Shown: in pieces, positions 30,550 to 38,639 of the stretch
Layout of the letters: each line of letters opens with the position of its first letter
How positions within the stretch are numbered: position 1 is the stretch's first letter
DNA from: Acidiphilium acidophilum
GTDB taxonomy: Bacteria; Pseudomonadota; Alphaproteobacteria; Acetobacterales; Acetobacteraceae
NCBI RefSeq assembly: GCF_033842475.1
Contig: NZ_JAWXYB010000018.1
Location: forward strand, 2,029,501-2,093,500
Length of the DNA stretch: 64,000 nt
Reading direction: 5' to 3'
Position numbers and translations under genes: made by a program
The notes under the pieces: generated by a model
The model's database searches: none
Told to the model about the DNA's origin: nothing
What the model saw: only the letters and a program-made list of their open reading frames with translations

Positions 30550-30575
30550 AGAGACGATTTTCAGAGACGATTTTC
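30550..30575. repeat. 13-bp tandem duplication at the 5' end of the deaminase gene
   Basis: AGAGACGATTTTC occurs twice in direct succession (30550-30562 and 30563-30575). Removing one copy joins the ATG at 30509 in frame to the deaminase: 18 codons (MNEGTEAQKIAEALETIF) run into NHRESHVVVALTGRTG. With both copies, translation from 30509 stops at 30581-30583 after 24 codons. Confidence 0.85.
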
Positions 30576-30593
30576 AACCATAGAGAGTCACAC

Positions 30594-32225
30594 GTGGTAG
30601 TTGCCCTGACGGGGCGTACAGGGAGCGGATGCACGTCTATAGCTGATATTCTGGCTACCGCATCTTTCTCTGACTTAAATCTGCCTGAAATCGAGAACTC
30701 CCCTTGGTCGCAGGAGGGAAGAAAAACTAAAATAGTGAATAAGTGGCTTAGAGAGAAGTGGACAGCATTTCTACGCATAAGCGTCAGCGATATCATTCTC
30801 CTCATTGCACTTTCTGATCAAGATAATTCTACAAGAGAGTGTTTGAAAAAAGGAGTTGAAATCAAAAAAGCACTTGAGCTTGACTATATTTTTACGGAAA
30901 ATTTTGCTATAGCTTCAAAAACGATAAATACACTAAGTCTTCTTAGAACCGCTACAGATTCTGACAAAAATGACACATACGAATTTATTTTTAAAAGGTT
31001 ACCAAGCATTGCGAATAACTTACGACAGATACTTAATTCGAAAGACAAATCTTCATATATCGCTGCCTTCCAGAAAATTGGAGACAACATCAGACGGTCG
31101 GGAAGTTCGAGTTCTGATAAGATTTCTCCTTCAGCACTCTTGCTCATCCCAGACCTTATATCACAAATTCTTAAACTACATCGTATAAAATTTCCGGTTT
31201 CTTCGAATAACAAGGTTCACGTTGTTATCGACGCCCTTCGCCATCCATTCGAAATTAGATATTTGCGTGAACGAATTGCTCGTTTCTATCTGATCGCCGT
31301 AACAACAAACGACAATGATCGCAAATCGCGTCTTATTGCCCAGAATTACACGATCGATGATATCACAAAACTTGACGAAAAAGAATATCCGACAAAGAAC
31401 ACCGACGGATATAGTGCATTTATATCACAAAATATACAGGCATGTTTGGCATTGGCCGATATTTATATAAGTAATTTAGGCCGAGGTCATAAAGACTTGA
31501 AGGCCACGACGCAGCAATTAATGCGATATATAGCTCTCATGCAGCATCCCGGATTAGTAAATCCTACAAGTGTAGAACGTTGCATGCAAGTTGCTTTTTC
31601 TGCGCGTGTCAATTCCGGTTGCGTCTCCCGGCAGGTTGGCGCAGTGGTTACCAACAGCAACTTTTCCATTCAGGCTATCGGATGGAATGATGTTCCGAAA
31701 GGACAAGTCCCATGTCTTTTACGCAATGTCGACGATGTATATGCTCGACATGATGTGATCGCTTATAGTGAATTTGAGCTCGAAGACGAAGACTTTAGGA
31801 GCCTTATTAAGGAAAAGTTATCAAATAATTCAGTCTTAAAAGGTAGAAATCAGTGTTATTGTTTTAAAGATATTTATAATTCTCAGAAAAGTACAAAAAA
31901 TCAGGTTCACACTCGCTCTCTTCATGCTGAGGAAAACGCATTTCTTCAAATCGCGAAGCATGGCGGCCCCCCTGTAGATGGAGGAAACCTCTTTAGCACT
32001 GCCAGTCCGTGTGAATTATGTGCCAAGAAGGCGTTTCAGCTCGGAATCAAAAATATTTATTATATTGACCCATATCCTGGAATTTCGATCAGCCACGTTC
32101 TAGCGTCCGGGAACAATAGGCCCAAGATTATGCTGTTTTCTGGCGCAATAGGCCGTGCCTATCACGATTTATATGATCCAATAATTCCGTTCAAAGACGA
32201 AATAGCCAGGTTATCCGTCGGATAA
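30594..32225 (+). CDS. avcD: AvcD-type anti-phage dCTP/dCMP deaminase
   Basis: A 543-aa protein from the GTG at 30594. It has an N-terminal P-loop nucleotide-kinase-like domain (VVVALTGRTGSGCTS, residues 7-15) and a C-terminal cytidine-deaminase fold with zinc ligands H444 and catalytic E446 in HAEENAF, and C473/C476 in SPCELC. This order is that of AvcD, a defence enzyme that removes deoxycytidine nucleotides during phage infection and is held inactive by the RNA AvcI. The sequence is markedly AT-rich compared with the chromosome. A 13-bp duplication upstream separates it from a likely original ATG at 30509. The GTG, with AGAGAG 6 bases ahead, keeps the first strand and P-loop, so activity is possible. 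Confidence 0.8.
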   Translation: MVVALTGRTGSGCTSIADILATASFSDLNLPEIENSPWSQEGRKTKIVNKWLREKWTAFLRISVSDIILLIALSDQDNSTRECLKKGVEIKKALELDYIFTENFAIASKTINTLSLLRTATDSDKNDTYEFIFKRLPSIANNLRQILNSKDKSSYIAAFQKIGDNIRRSGSSSSDKISPSALLLIPDLISQILKLHRIKFPVSSNNKVHVVIDALRHPFEIRYLRERIARFYLIAVTTNDNDRKSRLIAQNYTIDDITKLDEKEYPTKNTDGYSAFISQNIQACLALADIYISNLGRGHKDLKATTQQLMRYIALMQHPGLVNPTSVERCMQVAFSARVNSGCVSRQVGAVVTNSNFSIQAIGWNDVPKGQVPCLLRNVDDVYARHDVIAYSEFELEDEDFRSLIKEKLSNNSVLKGRNQCYCFKDIYNSQKSTKNQVHTRSLHAEENAFLQIAKHGGPPVDGGNLFSTASPCELCAKKAFQLGIKNIYYIDPYPGISISHVLASGNNRPKIMLFSGAIGRAYHDLYDPIIPFKDEIARLSVG

Positions 32226-32335
32226 TATTTTAGATATCTAATTATATTATGAACTGACTGGAGAGATGGAAAACTTTTTAGGTGCAGGATAAAGATACCA
32301 CTCTACGACTATTTGAAATAAGTGCTTAGGAAATT

Positions 32336-32363
32336 TTGACGGGCACCGAAGGATACCCGTCAA
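32336..32363. terminator. Hairpin between convergent deaminase and Hint genes
   Basis: TTGACGGG pairs with CCCGTCAA over a 12-nt loop between the convergent stops at 32225 and 32387. The leftward side has AATTT after the stem. It probably ends transcription from both sides. Confidence 0.6.
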
Positions 32364-32386
32364 CATTCCTATCTCCATACTATTTA

Positions 32387-33925
32387 CTAAACTCGCATTC
32401 TTTCTGAATGTGATCTTAGTGAAACATCTTCTGGATAATTTAATGTAGCACCGAGATCGACTCTAATCGTACCCTTCTCGGCTAGAATGGCCGGAATTAC
32501 TGCGCAACCATTCGTCCAACGTCCATCATTTTCCTGTTCGTACCATCCATCTACAAGTGCTGGATGATCTAGCGGAATGGAGGAACCATCAGAATATTTC
32601 AGAGCAGCAATTTTGACACCGAGTATCCGGCGATCACGCGGGTCAGGTGTAAGATGACCGGGTACTGCAACGCGAGATCGAATTATGATTGAACCGTTGC
32701 GCAGGGACTCGATATTCAGATCAGGATCATTAGTAACTGGAATGCCTGCGCGGGCTATGAGGTCTTCGCGAACCGACTCTACAACTGGTCCTTGTTCCGC
32801 AAACGGGGCGCACCCCGTCGCCTCGCGGAGGCGTTGCCCGAAATCGGGATGTAGAACCACCTGCTTACTCCCGTCGAAGAAGTGTCTATTCCCGGTATCC
32901 AAGTATGACTCAACCGCAGTTTCTTCAGCATATATGACATCGTGCCGATCTAACTCAAGGTGGTAATAATCAACGCTCTTTCGTGCCACCTGTCTTATGC
33001 TATAGCCATTAATAAGCGCCTTAGCCGGAATTAGATGTCCATCAATAAAAAGAGCGTGATCCGGTGATACAAACAAATGCCGCGCGGGAACACCATCCTT
33101 GATTGCGTCGGGCTCAAATTGAACCGGCAGAACTGTTTCCGGTCGGGGATGCTTAGTGCTGTCGATATGACGATGACCAATCCACCGAATCGGAGCAAGG
33201 CGACCGCCTTGTGCGACGACCATGTCCCCGACTTTTAGATGATCGATTTCTTTCTCACCTTCCGGTGTCAGAATACGAGTACCCGCGGCAAAGCACACGG
33301 TAATTTCGGTCCCCCCGTTAACGGTTTCAATCGAAAAGCCGTTAGATGCATATGTACCGACCGACAAAAATACTTCACCAACAACCTGACCAGCACTGTT
33401 GTCGAGAACCAATGTCCCCCCCGGCGACGTGCTTCCAAAAAATGAGTTTTGCGTAAAGCTGGCCGAGGTAGCTACTACCCCCTGCATGTCAATAGTATCA
33501 CTACCGACAAAGCTTGATCCTGTACCTATCGGACTGTCACCCAAAGTGAAGTTCGAGACTCCTGGATCAAGTATGATTTCATTATCCACGCCGTATAAGT
33601 TCACGATTGGCGGTATCATACTCGAAAGCTGAGAGCTAAATTCAAGCGTCCCGTGCCCAATATTATTATTATTTGCGTCCTGCCCGACATTGAAGCTGTC
33701 GGAAACGACGCCACCCGAAATAGGATTTAAGTATACGCTTGCGCCGTTGCTTATATCGGTAGTAATAACATCTCCACTAAAACCTAGAATTTCAGTTGAT
33801 ATTGGGTTACCTGATACCCCAGGTCCTTCTATATTAACTGTAGCTAACGATCCTTCTATCGCATACGTTCCTGATAAACTTATATCGGCTGTTCCAAACA
33901 TCGAGATTGATATAATGGATGTCAC
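32387..33925 (-). CDS. Hint-domain (Hedgehog/intein-like) surface protein
   Basis: A 512-aa protein from a GTG with GGAGAGG upstream. Residues 1-205 are Gly/Ser/Asn-rich beta-type repeats like those of secreted adhesin-type proteins. At C211 a Hint module begins: CFAAGTRILTPEGEKEIDHL then KVGDMVV, later HLFVSPDHALFIDGHLIPAK. The remaining 170 residues continue the Hint_2-type domain. Intein-like autocatalysis at the Cys could cleave the chain or attach it to an acceptor. Such proteins are common in acetic acid bacteria, their role being unknown. The DNA is moderately AT-rich like the adjacent deaminase gene. Confidence 0.8.
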   Translation of the reverse strand: MTSIISISMFGTADISLSGTYAIEGSLATVNIEGPGVSGNPISTEILGFSGDVITTDISNGASVYLNPISGGVVSDSFNVGQDANNNNIGHGTLEFSSQLSSMIPPIVNLYGVDNEIILDPGVSNFTLGDSPIGTGSSFVGSDTIDMQGVVATSASFTQNSFFGSTSPGGTLVLDNSAGQVVGEVFLSVGTYASNGFSIETVNGGTEITVCFAAGTRILTPEGEKEIDHLKVGDMVVAQGGRLAPIRWIGHRHIDSTKHPRPETVLPVQFEPDAIKDGVPARHLFVSPDHALFIDGHLIPAKALINGYSIRQVARKSVDYYHLELDRHDVIYAEETAVESYLDTGNRHFFDGSKQVVLHPDFGQRLREATGCAPFAEQGPVVESVREDLIARAGIPVTNDPDLNIESLRNGSIIIRSRVAVPGHLTPDPRDRRILGVKIAALKYSDGSSIPLDHPALVDGWYEQENDGRWTNGCAVIPAILAEKGTIRVDLGATLNYPEDVSLRSHSERMRV

Positions 33926-34272
33926 TTAACCTCTCCTACTTTGGGCGCGTCGGTTTGTTTTGATGTCCGTTAGAGCTCATAAGGGAGACTCTGAACGGAC
34001 GCAATGAAATAATTGAGAGCAAAACGTATCAATTTTTATACGATCGTGTTTTAGGATCATATTTGAGTGGAACGAATGGGTCAGAATACCTCATATATTA
34101 AATTTTATAGACTGAACCCATAAAATGATCTCAGCAAGAATGTGAAACAGATAACGTTTGGACCGAATAATCATTGTACTACCTATATAATAAAACTTAT
34201 GATTTTCTTCCTATCGTTTTGCATTTCGAAAGTTTTTTGGTTCTTTTTTACAAAAAAGAACTACTTTCTTCC
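33926..34272. other. AT-rich gene-free stretch
   Basis: These 347 bp hold no supportable gene. They contain the promoter region of the Hint gene and, at 34240-34261, a perfect inverted repeat GTTCTTTTTT/AAAAAAGAAC just after the ispF stop, perhaps its terminator. The change to GC-rich DNA at about 34270 marks the right limit of the AT-rich segment. Confidence 0.5.
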
Positions 34273-34788
34273 TTACTCCATTGGTACGAGCACGCACACG
34301 GCGGCCTGGGCGGCTATGCCTTCGCCTCGGCCGGGGAAGCCTAGTTTTTCGGTGGTGGTGGCTTTGACGGAGATGCGGGTGATGGGGATTTCCAGCAGGT
34401 CTGCGAGGCGGGTGCGCATGGCTTGGGCGTGGGGGGTGATTTTGGGGTGTTCGCAGATGATGGTGATGTCGGCGTTGGTGATGGCGCCGCCTTTGGAGGC
34501 GACGAGGTGGGCGGCGTGGCGGAGGAATTTTGTGCTGTCGGCGTCTTTCCAGGTGGCTTCGGTGGGGGGGAAGTGGCGGCCGATGTCGCCTTCGGCGAGG
34601 GCGCCGTAGATGGCGTCGCAGAGGGCGTGGATGGCGACGTCGGCGTCCGAGTGGCCGGCGAGGCCGTGGGTGTGGGGGATTTCGATGCCGCAGAGGATGA
34701 GTTTGCGGCCTTCGGTGAGGGCGTGGACGTCGAATCCGGTGCCGATGCGGGGGATGGCGCCGGCTTCGATGAGGGATTTGAGGGTCAT
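34273..34788 (-). CDS. ispF: 2-C-methyl-D-erythritol 2,4-cyclodiphosphate synthase
   Basis: A 171-aa IspF of the MEP isoprenoid pathway. It converts CDP-methylerythritol phosphate to the cyclodiphosphate in the cytosol as a trimer. Metal ligands appear in [11 protein letters not shown] and [48 protein letters not shown] and the C-terminus also fit. Many alphaproteobacteria have a fused IspDF next to dusB; here no IspD domain is present. The 13 residues before RIGTGFD ([13 protein letters not shown]) exceed the usual start and may recall a linker. It is divergent from dusB with about 107 bp between. Confidence 0.95.
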   Translation of the reverse strand: MTLKSLIEAGAIPRIGTGFDVHALTEGRKLILCGIEIPHTHGLAGHSDADVAIHALCDAIYGALAEGDIGRHFPPTEATWKDADSTKFLRHAAHLVASKGGAITNADITIICEHPKITPHAQAMRTRLADLLEIPITRISVKATTTEKLGFPGRGEGIAAQAAVCVLVPME

Positions 34789-34895
34789 GCGGGGCTCCGG
34801 TGCGGCGATGGGGGCGGTTGGGGTGGTGGTGTTTGGGGCGGGGTTTGGCGATTGGGCGATTGCGCGTCAAGGATGGGGAGCGTAGTGATTAAATC

Positions 34896-36011
34896 ATGGG
34901 CATAGATGGGGTGAGCGACGGGGTTATGGCTGGCGGCGGGACGGGCATTGGCGGGGCGGGGATGGCGAAACTCAGGCCGATTACGTTGCGCGCGGGGCAT
35001 GGCGGTGCGGCGCGGGATGTGGTGATCGATGTGCCGGTTATTTTGGCACCGATGTCCGGCGTGAGCGATCTGCCGTTCCGGCGGCTGGTGAAGTCGATGG
35101 GTGCCGGGCTGGTGGTGTCCGAGATGATCGCGTCGTGGGCGATGATCCATGAGAATGCGGCGACGCGGCGGATGGCTTCGGTGGAGGAGGGCAAGGGGCC
35201 GAATTCGGTGCAGCTTGCCGGGTGCGATCCTGCGGCGATGGCCGAGGCGGCGCGGATGGCGGTGGATGGCGGGGCCGATATTGTCGATATCAATTTCGGC
35301 TGCCCGGTGAAGAAGGTGGCGGTGGGGCAGATGGCGGGCTCGGCGCTGATGCGCGATGAGGCGCGGGCGGCGCGGATTCTGGAGGCGACGGCGCGGGCCG
35401 TGGATGTGCCGGTGACGTTGAAGATGCGGATGGGGTGGGATCGGGAGAGTTTGAACGCCCCTGCCCTCGCCCGGATTGCCGAGGATGTCGGGATTGCGAT
35501 GGTGAGCGTGCATGGGCGGACGCGCCAGCAGTTTTACGAGGGGGTGGCGGATTGGGATTTCATTGCCTCGGTGAAGGATGCGGTGTCGATTCCGGTGATT
35601 GCCAATGGGGATATCACGACGGTTGACGGGGCGGCGGCGGCGTTGGCGCGTTCGGGTGCGGATGGGGTGATGGTGGGGCGCGGGGCTTATGGGCGGCCGT
35701 GGTTTCCGGCGCAGGTTTCGGAATTTCTGATGACCGGGCGACGGGTGGAGGAGCCTGGGCTGGAGATGCAGCGGGATGTGTTGCTCGGGCATTATCGGGC
35801 GATGCGGGCGCATTATGGCGAGGTGCCGGGGATGCGGGCGGCGCGGAAGCATATCGGGTGGTATTCGCGCGGCTTGTATGGGGCGGCGGAGTTTCGGGCG
35901 GCGGTGATGCGGCTGGATGAGACGGCGGCGGTGGAGGATTTGGTGGCGCGGTTTTATGAGCGGGCGGCCGATATGCGCGAGTCGGGCGATGAGTTGCGGG
36001 ATGCGGCGTGA
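34896..36011 (+). CDS. dusB: tRNA-dihydrouridine synthase B
   Basis: A 371-aa flavoenzyme that reduces uridines in the tRNA D loop. The FMN-barrel shows [20 protein letters not shown], the catalytic Cys C136 in [30 protein letters not shown] and ANGDITT. The Gly-rich first 22 residues are atypical, and ATG 34962 (MAKLRPI) would fit the family start better, but neither site has a clear ribosome signal. Position ahead of ntrBC is the classic nifR3-ntrBC arrangement of alphaproteobacteria. The next gene starts 13 bp on, so it heads the operon. Confidence 0.95.
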   Translation: MGIDGVSDGVMAGGGTGIGGAGMAKLRPITLRAGHGGAARDVVIDVPVILAPMSGVSDLPFRRLVKSMGAGLVVSEMIASWAMIHENAATRRMASVEEGKGPNSVQLAGCDPAAMAEAARMAVDGGADIVDINFGCPVKKVAVGQMAGSALMRDEARAARILEATARAVDVPVTLKMRMGWDRESLNAPALARIAEDVGIAMVSVHGRTRQQFYEGVADWDFIASVKDAVSIPVIANGDITTVDGAAAALARSGADGVMVGRGAYGRPWFPAQVSEFLMTGRRVEEPGLEMQRDVLLGHYRAMRAHYGEVPGMRAARKHIGWYSRGLYGAAEFRAAVMRLDETAAVEDLVARFYERAADMRESGDELRDAA

Positions 36012-36024
36012 TTAAGATGCAGCG

Positions 36025-37182
36025 GTGCGCCGGATGAGTGGATTACGGGGCGCGTTTCGGCGGCGGGTGGCGGCGGCGAAGCGGGCGGAGGCGCCGGTGG
36101 AGACCGCGCGGTTGCTGGCGGCGTTGCCGCTCGCGGTGATCGAACTGGATGCGGATGACCGGTTTCTGTTCGTGAATTATGCGGCGGAGGAGTTGTTCGG
36201 CTCGTCCTCGGCGTTTTTGTATGGCAAGCCGCTGCACGAGATTCTGCCGGCGGATCATCCGATTTTCATGTTGCTGGATCGGGCGCGGCGGGATGGGGCG
36301 CCGATTGCCGAGCATGATCTGGCAATCGAGGGGCCGCGATTCGCGCGGCGGGGGATTTCGTTGCAGGCGGCACCGATTGCGGATGCGGCGGGGCATCTGG
36401 TGGTGACGTTGCAGGATAGTTCGGCGGCGCGGGCGCTGGATCAGCAATTGTCGGCGCGGAATGCGGCGCGGAGCATTACCGGGATGGCGGCGGTGCTGGC
36501 GCATGAGGTGAAAAATCCGCTTTCGGGGATACGCGGGGCGGCGCAACTGCTGGAGGCGAATGCATCCGCGGATGATCGGGAACTGGCGGTGCTGATCAGG
36601 GACGAGGTGGACCGGATCAAAGATTTAGTCGAGCGGATCGAGGTGTTCGGCGACAAGAAGATGGATTTGCAGGCGGTGAATATTCACCGGGTGCTGGAGC
36701 ATGTGCGGCGGCTGGCGCAGAACGGGTTCGGGGCGCGGGTGAGGTTTGTCGAGGCGTATGATCCGTCCCTGCCGCCGGTGCTGGGGAACCGGGACCAGTT
36801 GGTGCAGGTGTTGCTGAACGTGGTGAAGAATGCGGCGGAGGCGGTGGCGGAGACGCAGCGGCCTGATGGGGAAATTCTGCTTTCGACCGGGTTTCAGCAT
36901 GGGGTGCGGCTGGCAGCTTCGAGCGCGCGGGGGCAGCCGAATTTGCCGATCGTCATTGCGGTGCGGGATAACGGGGCGGGGATTCCCGAGGATATCAGGC
37001 GGCATCTGTTCGAGCCGTTCGTGAGCAGCAAGGCGGTGGGGTCGGGGCTCGGGCTGGCGCTGGTGGCGAAGATCGTTGCGGATCATGGAGGGTTGATCAA
37101 CGTGGACAGCAGGCCGGGGCGGACGGAATTTCGGGTGCATCTGCCGCAGTTCGAGGATCGCGGCGAGGGTGAGCATCGATGA
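36025..37182 (+). CDS. ntrB: Nitrogen-regulation sensor kinase NtrB
   Basis: A 385-aa soluble kinase/phosphatase that senses nitrogen through PII proteins. A PAS domain ([20 protein letters not shown]) is followed by the H-box [20 protein letters not shown] with H160, the N-box [14 protein letters not shown], and G boxes DNGAGIPED and [18 protein letters not shown]. The first codon is GTG 36025 or ATG 36034; the difference is three residues. It overlaps ntrC by 4 bp (ATGA), in line with coupled synthesis of the pair. Confidence 0.95.
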   Translation: MRRMSGLRGAFRRRVAAAKRAEAPVETARLLAALPLAVIELDADDRFLFVNYAAEELFGSSSAFLYGKPLHEILPADHPIFMLLDRARRDGAPIAEHDLAIEGPRFARRGISLQAAPIADAAGHLVVTLQDSSAARALDQQLSARNAARSITGMAAVLAHEVKNPLSGIRGAAQLLEANASADDRELAVLIRDEVDRIKDLVERIEVFGDKKMDLQAVNIHRVLEHVRRLAQNGFGARVRFVEAYDPSLPPVLGNRDQLVQVLLNVVKNAAEAVAETQRPDGEILLSTGFQHGVRLAASSARGQPNLPIVIAVRDNGAGIPEDIRRHLFEPFVSSKAVGSGLGLALVAKIVADHGGLINVDSRPGRTEFRVHLPQFEDRGEGEHR

Positions 37183-38639
37183 CGACCTTGCCGACGATAT
37201 TGATCGCGGATGACGATCGCTCGATCCGGACGGTGCTGACGCAGGCGTTGGGGCGGTCGGGGTATCAGGTGCGGACGACATCCTCGGCGGCGACGCTGTG
37301 GCGGTGGGTGGAGGATGGCGAGGGCGATCTGGTGATCACCGATGTGGTGATGCCCGATGAGAACGGGCTGGATCTGGTGCCGCGGATCAAGCGGATCAGG
37401 CCGGATCTGCCGGTGCTGGTGATGTCGGCGCAGTCGACGATATTGACGGCGGTGCAGTCGACCCAGCGGGGGGCGTTCGAGTATCTGCCCAAGCCGTTCG
37501 ATCTTGGGGAGTTGCTCGGGATTGTCGATCGGGCGTTGAAGCAGCCGGCGCTGGCGGTGCCGGTGGAGGCTTCGAAGGCGCCTGAGGATAATCTGCCGCT
37601 GATCGGGCGATCGGGCTCGATGCAGGAGATTTACCGGGTGATCGCGCGGCTGACCACGACCGATCTGACGGTGATGATCACGGGGGAATCGGGGTCGGGC
37701 AAGGAGCTGGTGGCGCGGGCGCTGCATGATTACGGGCGCCGGCGGCAGGGGCCGTTCGTGGCGATCAACATGGCGGCGATTCCGCGCGAGCTGATCGAGA
37801 GCGAGTTGTTCGGGCATGAGCGCGGGGCGTTCACCGGGGCGACCAACCGGCATGTCGGGCGGTTCGAGCAGGCGGCGGGGGGGACGCTGTTTCTCGACGA
37901 GATCGGGGATATGCCGCCCGAGGCGCAGACGCGGCTGCTGCGGGTGTTGCAGGAGGGCGAGTTTACCACGGTGGGGGGGCGTCAGCCGATCCGGGCGAAT
38001 GCGCGGATTGTGGCGGCGACGCACCGGGATTTGCGGGTGCTGATCCGTTCGGGGCAGTTTCGGGAGGATTTGTTTTATCGGTTGAACGTGGTGCCGATCC
38101 GCCTGCCGCCGTTGCGCGAGCGGGCGGGGGATATTGCGTTGCTGGCGCAGCATTTTCTGGCGCGCGCGCAGGCCGAGGGCTTGCCGATGAAGACGCTGAC
38201 GCCCGAGGCGATGACGCGGCTCGCGAATTACCGGTGGCCGGGGAATGTGCGGGAGCTGGAGAATTTGATGCGGCGGCTTTCGGCGCTGGTGCCGCAATCG
38301 ATGATCGGCGAGGAGATCATCGAGGCGGAACTCGCGGATCGGAGCGTGCAGGAGGTGGCCGGGACGCCGGGTGAGGCGATGCCGGATACGCCGCAGGCGG
38401 TGGAGCGGGCGATCGAGCGGCATGTCGCGCGGTTGCTCGGCGAGGCGCGGGATGCCGGGGAGGATGGGGTGTTGTACGACCGGGTGCTCGCGGCGTTCGA
38501 GGAGCCGCTGATCCGGCTGGTGCTGGGGGAGACGCGGGGCAATCAGATCCGGGCGGCGGCGATGCTGGGGCTGAATCGCAATACGCTGCGCAAGAAGATC
38601 CGCGAGCACGATATCGGCGTGACCCGCCGCGTTGGCTAG
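37179..38639 (+). CDS. ntrC: Nitrogen-regulation response regulator NtrC
   Basis: A 486-aa sigma-54 activator. The receiver has D10-D12 and phospho-acceptor D55 in [13 protein letters not shown]. The AAA+ domain has Walker A GESGSGKE (near 169), the sigma-54-contacting loop GAFTGA (near 217) and [21 protein letters not shown] Fis-type HTH closes the chain ([20 protein letters not shown] then RKKI). When phosphorylated by NtrB it activates nitrogen-assimilation promoters. All key motifs are intact, in contrast to the NtrX paralogue downstream. Confidence 0.96.
   Translation: MTTLPTILIADDDRSIRTVLTQALGRSGYQVRTTSSAATLWRWVEDGEGDLVITDVVMPDENGLDLVPRIKRIRPDLPVLVMSAQSTILTAVQSTQRGAFEYLPKPFDLGELLGIVDRALKQPALAVPVEASKAPEDNLPLIGRSGSMQEIYRVIARLTTTDLTVMITGESGSGKELVARALHDYGRRRQGPFVAINMAAIPRELIESELFGHERGAFTGATNRHVGRFEQAAGGTLFLDEIGDMPPEAQTRLLRVLQEGEFTTVGGRQPIRANARIVAATHRDLRVLIRSGQFREDLFYRLNVVPIRLPPLRERAGDIALLAQHFLARAQAEGLPMKTLTPEAMTRLANYRWPGNVRELENLMRRLSALVPQSMIGEEIIEAELADRSVQEVAGTPGEAMPDTPQAVERAIERHVARLLGEARDAGEDGVLYDRVLAAFEEPLIRLVLGETRGNQIRAAAMLGLNRNTLRKKIREHDIGVTRRVG

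Noticed and set aside
34211-34870. 219-codon frame over ispF in another frame
   Set aside because: Consists mostly of Arg, His and Pro; a shadow of ispF.
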